DNA of 13,146 nucleotides, taken from positions 1 to 13,146 of the forward strand of contig JAITJB010000009.1 of NCBI GenBank assembly GCA_031279155.1, read 5' to 3'. The DNA is from Deltaproteobacteria bacterium. Lineage in GTDB: Bacteria > Desulfobacterota > Desulfarculia > Adiutricales > Adiutricaceae. Below the pieces are notes generated by a model. The model was not told the DNA's origin, did no database searches, and saw only the letters and a program-made list of their open reading frames with translations. The translations under genes were made by a program, and so were the position numbers. Of the stretch, positions 1-7,008 are shown piece after piece (position 1 is the first letter of the stretch; the number at the start of each line of letters is the position of its first letter).

Positions 1-638
1 ATCCCTTCTAGGCTAAGCTTCGTCAACTCCCGTCATCATCCTGGTAATGTCCATCCAGCTGTGGGCCACTAGTGGGACCAGCTCGGACTGACTGTTGCCA
101 GGATACTTTTTTCAGAGAAAACTTGGCTACGCTTGATATAGCAATATAATATATAGATATAAACTTTAGGCAATAAAATCCGGCAATACGTTTACATGAT
201 ATAGGCTCAAATAAATATTTAAACTATGTCATTAGTCGCTTTTCCTTTCTGTAACTTTTGTCGCAACCCTGAACGCGTACGCCCTTTTTTGGCGCTAGTA
301 TTTGCTATAGGAATTTTAGGATTTTTAATTTGTAAAGTTCTTTTTTCAACTTCTAAAGGGGCATTCAAGATTTAATTGATTATTATTCTTTTTGTCTATT
401 GGTCGATTTTTTGATTATGCTAATTTTTTATATTAACATCTAAATTATGCATATGATAGATTAGGCGGCATTTCTATGCATGAATCGCCAATTTTATTTG
501 AGATTGTGTTGTAAATTATTAAGGTATTTCTCTGGCAATTCGAGCAACAAAAGGTATATTAGCTTCCATTAAAGAGCTGATAATAATCGTGTAAACACCA
601 AAAGGTAAGTATATTATTTTTAATAATTTTTAGGGAGT
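1..638. other. AT-rich flank downstream of the secretion genes, no convincing gene
   Basis: This stretch lies beyond the stop codon of sctV and is where the operon seems to end. Roughly bases 120-638 are about one third GC, clearly lower than the neighbouring genes. The first ~115 bases are richer in GC and could be the tail of another locus, but every frame there is short and none resembles a family I recognise. Bases 66-75 form a perfect 10-bp palindrome (CCACTAGTGG). An AT-only inverted repeat (ATTATT, TTT, AATAAT) sits at 613-627 just past the sctV stop. It has no GC stem and no T run on the minus strand, so it is not a good intrinsic terminator. One 49-codon frame at 226-375 is listed separately. 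I see no tRNA or rRNA. Confidence 0.6.
226..375 (+). CDS. possible small membrane protein, 49 aa (doubtful)
   Basis: This is an ATG-to-TAA frame of 49 codons inside the AT-rich flank, on the strand opposite to all secretion genes. The peptide begins MSLVAFPFCNFCRNPERV, with a CxxC pair (Cys9, Cys12) and a basic stretch. A hydrophobic segment follows at residues 21-40, and the tail is short and polar (STSKGAFKI). That layout, a small Cys pair followed by one membrane helix, is what makes it worth noting. Against it, there is no Shine-Dalgarno sequence before the ATG, an in-frame stop lies two codons upstream, and AT-rich DNA readily gives hydrophobic frames by chance. I do not recognise a family. 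Confidence 0.15.
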   Translation: MSLVAFPFCNFCRNPERVRPFLALVFAIGILGFLICKVLFSTSKGAFKI

Positions 639-2762
639 TTAAATTCTTATCCTCTCCAGGGGTTGGACGGTTATTTCCGGGGTTATCTCTTGGTAAGAGA
701 GAACGGCCAAATCGTAGAAGTCGTTTTCCACCAGGCGGCGGACGTAGCGCCTAATGTCTAGGGAGGCCAATAAGACAGGTTTGGCTTCTCTGGTTTGGTA
801 CTTTTGAAAGGCTTGGCGGGTGGAATTCATGATGGCTTTGGCCGTATCCGGGGCCAGGGCCAAAAAGGAACCAGCCGAGGTCTGCCTGATGGCCTTGCGG
901 ATGGCTTCCTCAACTTGAGGATCTAAGATGATGGCTGGCATGAGGTTTAGGCCGCTAGAGTAGGAGTAGCTTATCTGTCTCTTTAAGGCCCCGCGAACAT
1001 GCTCAACGAGCATGATGACGTCTTTTTCCTTGGGCGTCCATTCGATTAAGGCTTCTAAGATGCTTCTAAGATCTCTAATGGAGATCCTCTCTTGGACCAG
1101 CCTTTGGAGGAGCTCAGCTAACCTTTGGACCGGGAGGAGCCTGGTTAGTTCCCTAACTAAATCTGGCGATCGCTCTTCCATCTTATCGAGCAACCGCTTG
1201 GTCTCTTGGAGGCCCAAAAAGAAAGATGCATGGCGGGAGAGGGCCAAGGAGATGTGGTAGGAGATTATGCGGCCATGGTCGAGGTGCCTAACTCCGGCCC
1301 GGGTCAGAAAAGAGACGTCGGAATCATTAACCCAAACCGAAGGTAAGCCCGGAATAAAGTCAACGCCTTTTTTGGCTTTAATGTTAAATAAGCTTAAGTT
1401 TTCAACCGTATCTCGCACTAATACGCAGCCCTTCTCTAAAGTTCCGCGAGACAGGGGGATCTCGTTAATTTCAACTACATAGCTTAAGCCTTCGAGTTGA
1501 GGGTTGGGTCTAAGGTTAATGCCGGGGAAGGGGACGCCTAAGTCGATATAAAGCGATCGCCTAAGACTCATCATTTCTTGGTTAAGGTTATCGTAATTGA
1601 GATAATCGCCTAAGGCCGTAGAAAAATCTAATATTATGGGTACCACCGGCGAGAACTCATCGCGGCTGGCCTCGGCGGGCCTAGCTTGTTTGGCCTTGGG
1701 CTTTACGGCCTGGTTGAGGGCCTTGTGGCCAACGTCTTCGTCGGGGCGATCGGAAATAACCTTAAGCCCCCGGCCCACGGCTATGAGGATAGCGGCCAAG
1801 GAAAATAGCTGGGGCTTGGGAAAGCCCGGGACCAAGGCAAATAGAAAGACCAGAGCCCCGGCCACCAAGATGGCCTTGGGCTGACCAAATATCTGAGAGC
1901 CAATTTGCGAGCCAACGTTATTTGCGTCGGTTTCTAAACTGGAATCTTTGGCGGTTTTGGGCTTGCCGCCGCCGCGGGTAACTAAGATGCCGGCGCTTAT
2001 GGCAACTAGTAGTGAGGGAATCTGGGAAACCAAGCCGTCGCCAATCGTCAGTATGCCGTAAAGCTGGATCGATTCGCCGGCAGTTAGGCCGTTTTGGGTG
2101 ACGCCAATTAAGGTGCCGCCAATTATGTTGACGGCGGCCACGATAAGCCCGGCGATACTATCGCCTTTGACGAACTTCATGGCCCCGTCCATGGCCCCGT
2201 ACATCTGGCTTTCGCGGGAGACGGTATCGCGGCGAATCTGGGCGTCAGCCATGGTGATGACCCCGGCCCTAAGATCGGCGTCAATACTCATTTGTTTACC
2301 GGGCATGGCGTCTAAGGTAAATCTGGCCCCGACCTCAGAAACCCTTTCAGCTCCCTTGGCTATGACCACGAACTGGACGATGGTGATGATGATAAAAACA
2401 ACGGCGCCAACGATAAAGTTACCGCCTACGGCAAACTCCCCGAAGGTGAAGATGATTTCTCCGGCGTCAGCTTGAAGGAGAATTAACCTGGTCGTGGTGA
2501 TGTTTAGGCCTAGTCTAAAGAGGGTGGTAAAAAGGAGCATGGTGGGAAATGAGGAAAATTCTAAAGGCGACCCCACATACATGGTCATCATGAGCATCAT
2601 AAAGCTCAAAGCTAAATTGGCGCCAATAAGTAAATCGACTAAGAAGGTGGGAAGCGGCAGTATCATCATGGCGATGACAGCCACCATCATGGCCACCAAA
2701 GTGAGATCGGTATTGTTAGTTAGCGCCTTAACCGCTGTTCGCGCTTTGGAGGTGGCGCTCAT
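639..2762 (-). CDS. sctV: SctV, export gate protein (LcrD/YscV, FHIPEP family)
   Basis: SctV forms the nonameric inner membrane export gate that receives substrate-chaperone complexes and passes substrates to the export channel. At 707 aa the protein is the usual family length. Residues ~20-330 hold the membrane segments (for example 22-40, 43-62, 105-135, 238-262, 297-330). The FHIPEP hallmarks are present: RLGLNITTTRL at 83-93 and the cytoplasmic loop at 145-167 with its GARFTLDAMPGKQM core. Residues ~365-707 form the cytoplasmic ring domain. The start ATG overlaps the sctY stop by one base (TAATG), which implies coupled translation. In Ysc systems SctV also binds the SctX-SctY complex encoded just upstream. 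This is the last gene of the block. A flagellar FlhA is unlikely given the neighbours. Confidence 0.97.
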   Translation of the reverse strand: MSATSKARTAVKALTNNTDLTLVAMMVAVIAMMILPLPTFLVDLLIGANLALSFMMLMMTMYVGSPLEFSSFPTMLLFTTLFRLGLNITTTRLILLQADAGEIIFTFGEFAVGGNFIVGAVVFIIITIVQFVVIAKGAERVSEVGARFTLDAMPGKQMSIDADLRAGVITMADAQIRRDTVSRESQMYGAMDGAMKFVKGDSIAGLIVAAVNIIGGTLIGVTQNGLTAGESIQLYGILTIGDGLVSQIPSLLVAISAGILVTRGGGKPKTAKDSSLETDANNVGSQIGSQIFGQPKAILVAGALVFLFALVPGFPKPQLFSLAAILIAVGRGLKVISDRPDEDVGHKALNQAVKPKAKQARPAEASRDEFSPVVPIILDFSTALGDYLNYDNLNQEMMSLRRSLYIDLGVPFPGINLRPNPQLEGLSYVVEINEIPLSRGTLEKGCVLVRDTVENLSLFNIKAKKGVDFIPGLPSVWVNDSDVSFLTRAGVRHLDHGRIISYHISLALSRHASFFLGLQETKRLLDKMEERSPDLVRELTRLLPVQRLAELLQRLVQERISIRDLRSILEALIEWTPKEKDVIMLVEHVRGALKRQISYSYSSGLNLMPAIILDPQVEEAIRKAIRQTSAGSFLALAPDTAKAIMNSTRQAFQKYQTREAKPVLLASLDIRRYVRRLVENDFYDLAVLSYQEITPEITVQPLERIRI

Positions 2763-3118
2763 TATTTGTCACCCTGAGATTTGTCGCCTTCATTAGGTAA
2801 GCCTTCGATGTACTTTAAGGCGGCCTTATGGGCCTCCTCTGGGCGCTCTAAGGCGGCGTAAGCTTTGGCCCTGATAAGCCAGTGCACGGGCTGGAAGTTT
2901 TGACTCCCGCTAGCTTCCAAGCGCTCTAAAAGGTCGAGGCTATCCTCACCGCGCCCTTCGGCTAGGGCGGCGGCGGCGGCCGGGGCCAATAATGACGGGT
3001 CATCGGGTCTTAGGGCTAGAAGGGTTTGGTAGAGCCGGCTAGCTTTATCGTCAAGACCAAGCTTGCGGAACAAAAAACCTAAAACCAAAAGAGTTTTGAA
3101 TTGGTCGTCGTCAAGCAT
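2762..3118 (-). CDS. sctY: SctY, TPR chaperone of SctX (YscY-like)
   Basis: This is a 118 aa protein made of TPR-like helical repeats: residues ~6-40 (GFLFRKLGLDDKASRLYQTL), ~41-72, and ~75-108 (HWLIRAKAYAALERPEEAHK). Length and pattern match Yersinia YscY, a cytoplasmic chaperone of YscX. In Yersinia the pair is needed for export of the needle and inner rod subunits and contacts SctV. The position between sctX and sctV is exactly that of yscY. The gene starts 17 bases after the sctX stop and ends overlapping the sctV ATG by one base. TPR class II chaperones such as SycD/LcrH are an alternative, but those are longer and lie beside translocator genes, which are absent here. Confidence 0.85.
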   Translation of the reverse strand: MLDDDQFKTLLVLGFLFRKLGLDDKASRLYQTLLALRPDDPSLLAPAAAAALAEGRGEDSLDLLERLEASGSQNFQPVHWLIRAKAYAALERPEEAHKAALKYIEGLPNEGDKSQGDK

Positions 3119-3135
3119 AAATGCCCCAAGACCTC

Positions 3136-3498
3136 TTAGCTTCCGACGAGGAGGCCGGAGTAGATTTTGTATAGCTCATCATCTTCAATAATATTGGCTA
3201 AATCTTCGCGGGCGAAGCGCCGCAGCTCAGGCTTGCGGCTAGATTTAAGAAGTTCGTAGGCCGAAGCCAGATTGCGTTTGAAGGCTTCCGGCATTAAAAG
3301 TTCCTGGTCGATATCCACGGGGATTAAAGATCGGTCGATAAGCTGCTGGGAGTTGGTAAGGGCGAAGTGCCTGGCCAGACTGGTTTCGGTTAGGGCGTTA
3401 CTAGGTAATAATTGGAACTGCGGAATGTTTGACTGTTCGATGGTGGGATCGAGTACGCCTTGGAGGCCTATGTTGGGATTTAAAATGTCGATAGCCAT
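3136..3498 (-). CDS. sctX: SctX, early secreted protein of Ysc-type systems (YscX-like)
   Basis: This is a 120 aa protein, close to YscX (about 122 aa). The N-terminal half is poorly conserved and has no signal peptide, as expected for a type III substrate. The C-terminal third matches the YscX pattern: a helix ending LLKSS, then PELRRFAREDLANIIEDDEL, then a short hydrophobic end (YKIYSGLL). YscX is exported early and, with YscY, is needed for secretion of the needle and inner rod. It occurs only in the Ysc family. The ATG is preceded by AAGGAAA at a suitable distance. It lies 28 bases after the chaperone gene and 17 before sctY. The assignment rests on C-terminal resemblance, size and conserved order. 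Confidence 0.82.
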   Translation of the reverse strand: MAIDILNPNIGLQGVLDPTIEQSNIPQFQLLPSNALTETSLARHFALTNSQQLIDRSLIPVDIDQELLMPEAFKRNLASAYELLKSSRKPELRRFAREDLANIIEDDELYKIYSGLLVGS

Positions 3499-3526
3499 GA
3501 GTATTTCCTTGAAATCAAGTTTAATT

Positions 3527-3901
3527 TTATGCTTTTATGATGTTTTGGTAAACTTTAATCAGCCGAAGGATCAAAGCCTCAATGGTCGGGGCGTTCAGCG
3601 TAGATAAGCTAAGTCTAACCATAAGTAGAATCTTATCGTTAAATAGTCCGGCCTCCATAGGCCAATCTGGCGAATTTTCTAGCGAGCAGGCTTCAAAGGC
3701 CTTGGGAAGGAGGGTCTGGTTAAAGGGCTCCAAGGGCCAGGAGAGCGATACCAAAAGGTCATCGGCATTTGGGTCCATCTCAAAGGTTATGGTGCCCACG
3801 GAGTCTATTTCAAAGGCCAAGGGCGAGGAGGCCCCAAATTTTAGCTCCCCCACGTTCAAACGCCGGCCAAGTTCGGCAAAAATGCTGCCTAAGTCAGTCA
3901 A
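3527..3901 (-). CDS. SycN-like chaperone of the gatekeeper SctW (class I, CesT fold)
   Basis: This is a small acidic protein of 124 aa with the pattern of class I type III chaperones: an N-terminal helix (FAELGRRLNVGEL), beta strands around residues 28-55 (FEIDSVGTITFEMD, LLVSLSW), an AGLF turn near 83-86, a second strand pair (ILLMVRLSL) and a C-terminal helix (EALILRLIKVYQNII). SycN of Yersinia (123 aa) shares this layout, and with YscB it binds the N-terminus of YopN. The gene sits directly after the gatekeeper gene, as sycN does. Translation must begin at the TTG at 3899-3901, because a TGA lies in frame two codons upstream. That TTG overlaps the sctW stop (TTGA) and has GGAGG seven bases before it. 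No YscB partner is visible here. Confidence 0.8.
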   Translation of the reverse strand: MTDLGSIFAELGRRLNVGELKFGASSPLAFEIDSVGTITFEMDPNADDLLVSLSWPLEPFNQTLLPKAFEACSLENSPDWPMEAGLFNDKILLMVRLSLSTLNAPTIEALILRLIKVYQNIIKA

Positions 3902-5016
3902 CTGTCATCCTCCATAGCCGCCAGCCACTCGTCCTCACGGCTTACGGCTTCATCGAGCCCCTCTTGGATGGCGTTTATAAAGCGAGCTCGCTGATCTAGA
4001 TCGCCAAAAGTTTGGACCGTGAGGTTTTTTACCGATTGCAGAAGATCCTGGCGAAAGAGGACCTCTTTTTCTATATCTTCGGGGTTAGCCTTTCTAATGA
4101 GAGGCGCGGCCAAACTCGTGGTCGGGAGCGATTCGCGGCGGCCCTCTAAAATGAACTTTAAAAAGTCCATATCAACTAGCTCAGAGTGGGATTGACCGTG
4201 GACCTCTCGCCAGCGGTCGGCCAGATTTTGACCTAAGGCCCGGATGCTGTTTAGAGACCTTACCTTACCTAATTGATCGGCTACCGATTCCAAGCTAGTT
4301 TTGTCGCAACTAGGGGTATCGGCAGCTAAATCGGCGGCCAAGGCCCGATTTAGGAAGTCCACGCCCCTATCTAGGCATTCGGGGCCGAAGCGATTTATTA
4401 TGTGATTGAACATATCCAAAACATCGGAAAAATCTATGGCTACGCGGACGTAGTCATTTTTGAGCTGTAAGGGTTCGCCTAAGTCAGAAAATTCAAGGCC
4501 GGCCAAGGCCCCGGCAATGGAAGCCCGTATTTCGGAACCAGACTCTTGATCTAAGGCTTCTAAGGCCTCTTTAATAAGAGCGTTATCGGGTAGAGAATCG
4601 GCTAACTCAGATAATGCGGCATAAACGTCAGCCGGATCGGAGAAAAAATTATAAGCTTGATCTAGGACATCTTGAAATCTCGTACAGTTTTTGAGGGCCG
4701 AGCGTAAGGCATCAAAGCGTTCGGTAAGGTCGCGCTTTTTCATTATATCTCGGTATAATTTTACGCGCTGAACCAGACTTGGATCGATAGTTTTTTTCTC
4801 CTTGCGTTCTTTAAGATCGAGCTCTTCGGTGTTGTCTACGGAAAAGGTAAGTTCTTCGGCAGCGTCGGCTAAAAGGGACTCTGGCGAGCTAGAGACGGTT
4901 AATTTATTGCCGGCTAGCGCGCCTTCGATGGGACGCCGGGCGACCTGAGTCTCCGGGCTATCGCGGTTTAAGGCGGCGGCTGCGGGATCGAGATTAATGT
5001 TAGTATTAGAAGCCAT
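3898..5016 (-). CDS. sctW: SctW, gatekeeper protein (YopN-TyeA fusion)
   Basis: SctW sits at the cytoplasmic face of the export gate, holds back effector secretion until host contact and promotes translocator export. The 372 aa protein has a disordered, Asn/Pro/Ser-rich first ~80 residues (export signal and chaperone-binding zone). A helical YopN/HrpJ-like body covers ~90-280 and contains LKNCTRFQDVLDQAYNFF. A TyeA-like end at ~285-372 contains RARFINAIQEGLDEAV and an acidic tail. In Yersinia the two parts are separate genes (about 293 and 92 aa); here they are one chain, as in InvE and MxiC. The chaperone gene overlaps its stop by four bases. The start ATG has only a weak Shine-Dalgarno. The 195-base gap upstream, with its tandem array, is the likeliest place for a separate control point. 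Confidence 0.9.
   Translation of the reverse strand: MASNTNINLDPAAAALNRDSPETQVARRPIEGALAGNKLTVSSSPESLLADAAEELTFSVDNTEELDLKERKEKKTIDPSLVQRVKLYRDIMKKRDLTERFDALRSALKNCTRFQDVLDQAYNFFSDPADVYAALSELADSLPDNALIKEALEALDQESGSEIRASIAGALAGLEFSDLGEPLQLKNDYVRVAIDFSDVLDMFNHIINRFGPECLDRGVDFLNRALAADLAADTPSCDKTSLESVADQLGKVRSLNSIRALGQNLADRWREVHGQSHSELVDMDFLKFILEGRRESLPTTSLAAPLIRKANPEDIEKEVLFRQDLLQSVKNLTVQTFGDLDQRARFINAIQEGLDEAVSREDEWLAAMEDDS
3909..3913 (-). promoter_or_regulatory. Shine-Dalgarno for the SycN-like chaperone
   Basis: On the minus strand GGAGG ends seven bases before the TTG at 3899-3901, inside the last codons of sctW. It supports the non-ATG start, which is otherwise forced by an in-frame stop just upstream. 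Confidence 0.65.
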
Positions 5017-5134
5017 TAGCGGGCTGCCTTTGTTTTGGGGGGTTTTGGACTAACCACTCGCCATTTGGGCTTTAATTTTGGGCGTCTGTTCTAGCGGTTA
5101 CTTAAGTCTAGGGTATTTTGCCATAATTTTTGCC
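5017..5134. other. sctO-sctW spacer, rest
   Basis: This is the part of the sctO-sctW gap closest to sctW, outside the tandem array. It holds no open frame of note. I could not find a convincing -35/-10 pair, and no GC-rich hairpin with a T run. A promoter for sctW and the following genes would have to lie here or in the array, but the sequence alone does not show one. Confidence 0.4.
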
Positions 5135-5239
5135 TGATCGATAGAAGCTTAGGCCTGATCGATAGAAGTTTATACTTAATCGATAGAAGCTTAAGCTTGA
5201 TCGATAGAAGCTTAGGCTTGATCGATAGAAACAGAAGTA
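5135..5239. repeat. 21-bp tandem repeat array spanning the end of sctO
   Basis: Five units of exactly 21 bp run head to tail: 5135-5155, 5156-5176, 5177-5197, 5198-5218 and 5219-5239. The plus-strand core is GATCGATAGAAGCTTAGGC. The last unit diverges after GATCGATAGAA. Each unit holds the palindrome ATCGAT, and three hold AAGCTT. The array crosses the 3' end of sctO: its final codons (SIDQA and TAA) are one unit. Because 21 bp is seven codons, the array read onward in the sctO frame repeats (A/T)SID plus a TAA each time. This suggests multiplication of the sctO 3' end by slippage. The period also equals two helical turns, so repeated protein-binding sites are possible. Confidence 0.9.
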
Positions 5240-5691
5240 AATTCCTCCATTTCTAAATTCTCTAAGCGCTCAAGTTCAGCGTTCTGTTGGGCCTGCCAGG
5301 CCTTTTGGTGGAGTTCTAATTTTTCCCTAGCTTTTCTTCGGTTTTGAAGTTCGACTTTACAATTTTCGACATCGTTTTGACGATCTTGAACTACCTTTAC
5401 GGCTTCAAAGATTTTAGCCTCAAATTCCGTCTCCCGATATTTTAGATCCGATAAGCCCTTCCAAAATTCTTCCAGGCCGCGACTAGTGGTGTTACTACCC
5501 AAAAGGGCCTTCCAGCGGCGCTCGGTTTCGGTTTCGACAAATTTTTGGTATTTGACCAAAGCCTCGCGGGCGCGTTCTTCCTCCCTCTGGGCCTCGTTGA
5601 GCCGCTCTCTAGAAACTCTTAAGTCTTTAACCGCTGTCTCCTCACGGCGCGTTCTAACCATGATGAGGGCGGCTAAAGGGTAACTAGTCAA
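5212..5691 (-). CDS. sctO: SctO, central stalk protein of the ATPase complex (YscO-like)
   Basis: SctO is the small coiled-coil stalk that sits in the ATPase hexamer and links it to the export gate, like FliJ in flagella. The 159 aa protein is almost all charged helix: residues ~15-60 and ~75-145 form a heptad-rich coiled-coil hairpin. The N-terminus YPLAALIMVRTRREE matches the common SctO beginning (YPL..L..VR..RE), which favours the TTG start at 5689-5691 over the ATG ten codons later. That TTG overlaps the sctN stop as TTGA, with AAAGG seven bases upstream. The gene directly follows the ATPase gene, as in most injectisomes. Its last codons and stop lie inside a 21-bp tandem array. Confidence 0.88.
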   Translation of the reverse strand: MTSYPLAALIMVRTRREETAVKDLRVSRERLNEAQREEERAREALVKYQKFVETETERRWKALLGSNTTSRGLEEFWKGLSDLKYRETEFEAKIFEAVKVVQDRQNDVENCKVELQNRRKAREKLELHQKAWQAQQNAELERLENLEMEEFTSVSIDQA

Positions 5692-7004
5692 GCTACAACC
5701 TTTTCCATTAAGGCTAGAGTTTCCTCGAAGGAGCTCCTATCATCTAAGCCCTGCCTTAAAAACTGGTTGATAGGGCCAATTTTATCGAGGGCCAGATCGC
5801 CTTCGGCGTCAGCCCCTTTGCGGTATTCACCAATTTGAACTAAAAGCTCGATCTCAGCGTATTTGGCCAGTAAGCTCCTTATCTTTTGGGCCAGCTCCCG
5901 GTGCTTAGGCGTGGTGACCGAGCCCATGACCCTACTTACGCTACCTAAAATATCGATGGCCGGGTAGTGGTTGGCCGCCGCCAGCTTGCGCGATAAGACT
6001 ATGTGCCCATCTAAAATGGAGCGGGTCTCATCGGCAATGGGTTCAGTCATGTCGTCGCCCTCAACTAAGACGGTGTAAAGGGCTGTGATCGAGCCCTTAT
6101 CGGAGTTACCAGCCCGTTCCATGAGTCTTGGCAGCGTTGAAAAGACCGAAGGCGGAAAGCCCCTTCTAGTTGGCGGCTCGCCGGCAGCTAAGCCTATCTC
6201 GCGGAGGGCCCGGCCAAAGCGGGTGACCGAATCCATAAGCAATAACACCTTGCGGCCGTGGTCGCGGAAGTATTCGGCCACGGCTGTAGCCGTATAGGCG
6301 GCTTTGAGCCTTTCCATGGAAGAGCGATCTGAGGTTGACACCACAAGCACGCTCCGCTTGCGGCCCTCAGGGCCTAGGTCGCGCTCGATAAATTCTCTGA
6401 CCTCGCGGCCGCGCTCGCCGATTAGAGCTAGTACGCAGACGTCGGCAGCCGAGCCCTTGATGATGCTTGAAAGTAGGGTACTTTTGCCGCCGCCAGCTGC
6501 GGCGAAGATGCCCATGCGCTGCCCCTCGCCGCAGGTCAGAAGGCCGTCTAAGGCCCTGAGCCCCAAGGGCAGAGGCCGCTCAATGAGCTTACGGGTCATG
6601 GGGGGAGGGGGATCGGCGTAGACCGGGTAGTGGTCCTGGGGTTCGAGGGGACCGGCCCCATCGGCTGGCTCGCCTAAGCCGTCGATGACCCGGCCTAATA
6701 GAGAGTCGCCCACCGGTACCGAGTGGATCCGGCCAGTCGGTAAGACCTCTGTCTCAGGCGAGATGCCCTGGAGTTCGCCCAAGGGGGTTAGGAGGGCGGC
6801 GTCTTTTAAAAAGCCGACAACTTCGGCTTTTAATGACCAGCCGTCCCAGGGGTTTTTAAGTAGACAGATTTCGCCCACCTTGACCCCGGGGGCCATAGCT
6901 CGGATGATGGTGCCAACCACCTGTTCGACCCGGCCTCTAACCTCCAAGGTGTTCATGTCCCGAACGGCGTGGCTGAATAGTTCGCCTAGGTAATCGAGGG
7001 CCAT
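5688..7004 (-). CDS. sctN: SctN, type III secretion ATPase
   Basis: SctN is the hexameric ATPase that strips chaperones and unfolds substrates at the base of the export apparatus. At 438 aa the protein is the standard length. An N-terminal beta-barrel domain covers ~20-95. The P-loop is at 168-176 (AAAGGGKST, with Lys174). GERGREVREF carries the likely catalytic Glu197. Walker B is KVLLLMD (252-258, Asp258), followed by SVTRFGRALREIGLAAGEPP. The F1-type signature PAIDILGSVSR is at 348-358, with Arg358 as the probable arginine finger. The C-terminal helical domain closes the chain. The ATG comes four bases after the sctL stop, and the gene overlaps sctO by four. FliI is excluded by context. 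Confidence 0.98.
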   Translation of the reverse strand: MALDYLGELFSHAVRDMNTLEVRGRVEQVVGTIIRAMAPGVKVGEICLLKNPWDGWSLKAEVVGFLKDAALLTPLGELQGISPETEVLPTGRIHSVPVGDSLLGRVIDGLGEPADGAGPLEPQDHYPVYADPPPPMTRKLIERPLPLGLRALDGLLTCGEGQRMGIFAAAGGGKSTLLSSIIKGSAADVCVLALIGERGREVREFIERDLGPEGRKRSVLVVSTSDRSSMERLKAAYTATAVAEYFRDHGRKVLLLMDSVTRFGRALREIGLAAGEPPTRRGFPPSVFSTLPRLMERAGNSDKGSITALYTVLVEGDDMTEPIADETRSILDGHIVLSRKLAAANHYPAIDILGSVSRVMGSVTTPKHRELAQKIRSLLAKYAEIELLVQIGEYRKGADAEGDLALDKIGPINQFLRQGLDDRSSFEETLALMEKVVA

Positions 7005-7008
7005 GATC

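Noticed and set aside
17..111. Minus-strand frame ending VAHSWMDITRMMTGVDEA as a gene remnant
   Set aside because: Only about 30 codons between stops, no family recognised and competing frames of equal length, so it cannot be supported.
280..294. ACGCCC-TTTTTT-GGCGC as a terminator in the flank
   Set aside because: The arms do not pair cleanly and the T run is in the loop, not after the stem.
613..627. Inverted repeat ATTATT-TTT-AATAAT just past the sctV stop, as a terminator
   Set aside because: The stem is AT only and no T run follows on the minus strand, so it would be a very weak terminator.
1166..1560. GCGATCGC octamers, which resemble the HIP1 motif of cyanobacteria
   Set aside because: Only two copies were noticed and both lie in sctV codons; this fits codon use and a GATCG-rich genome, not a cyanobacterial host.
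1012..2796. Long plus-strand open frames opposite sctV (1012-1260, 1636-1884, 2098-2475, 2494-2796)
   Set aside because: They are shadows of the sctV frame, lack family resemblance, and sctV is certain on the other strand.
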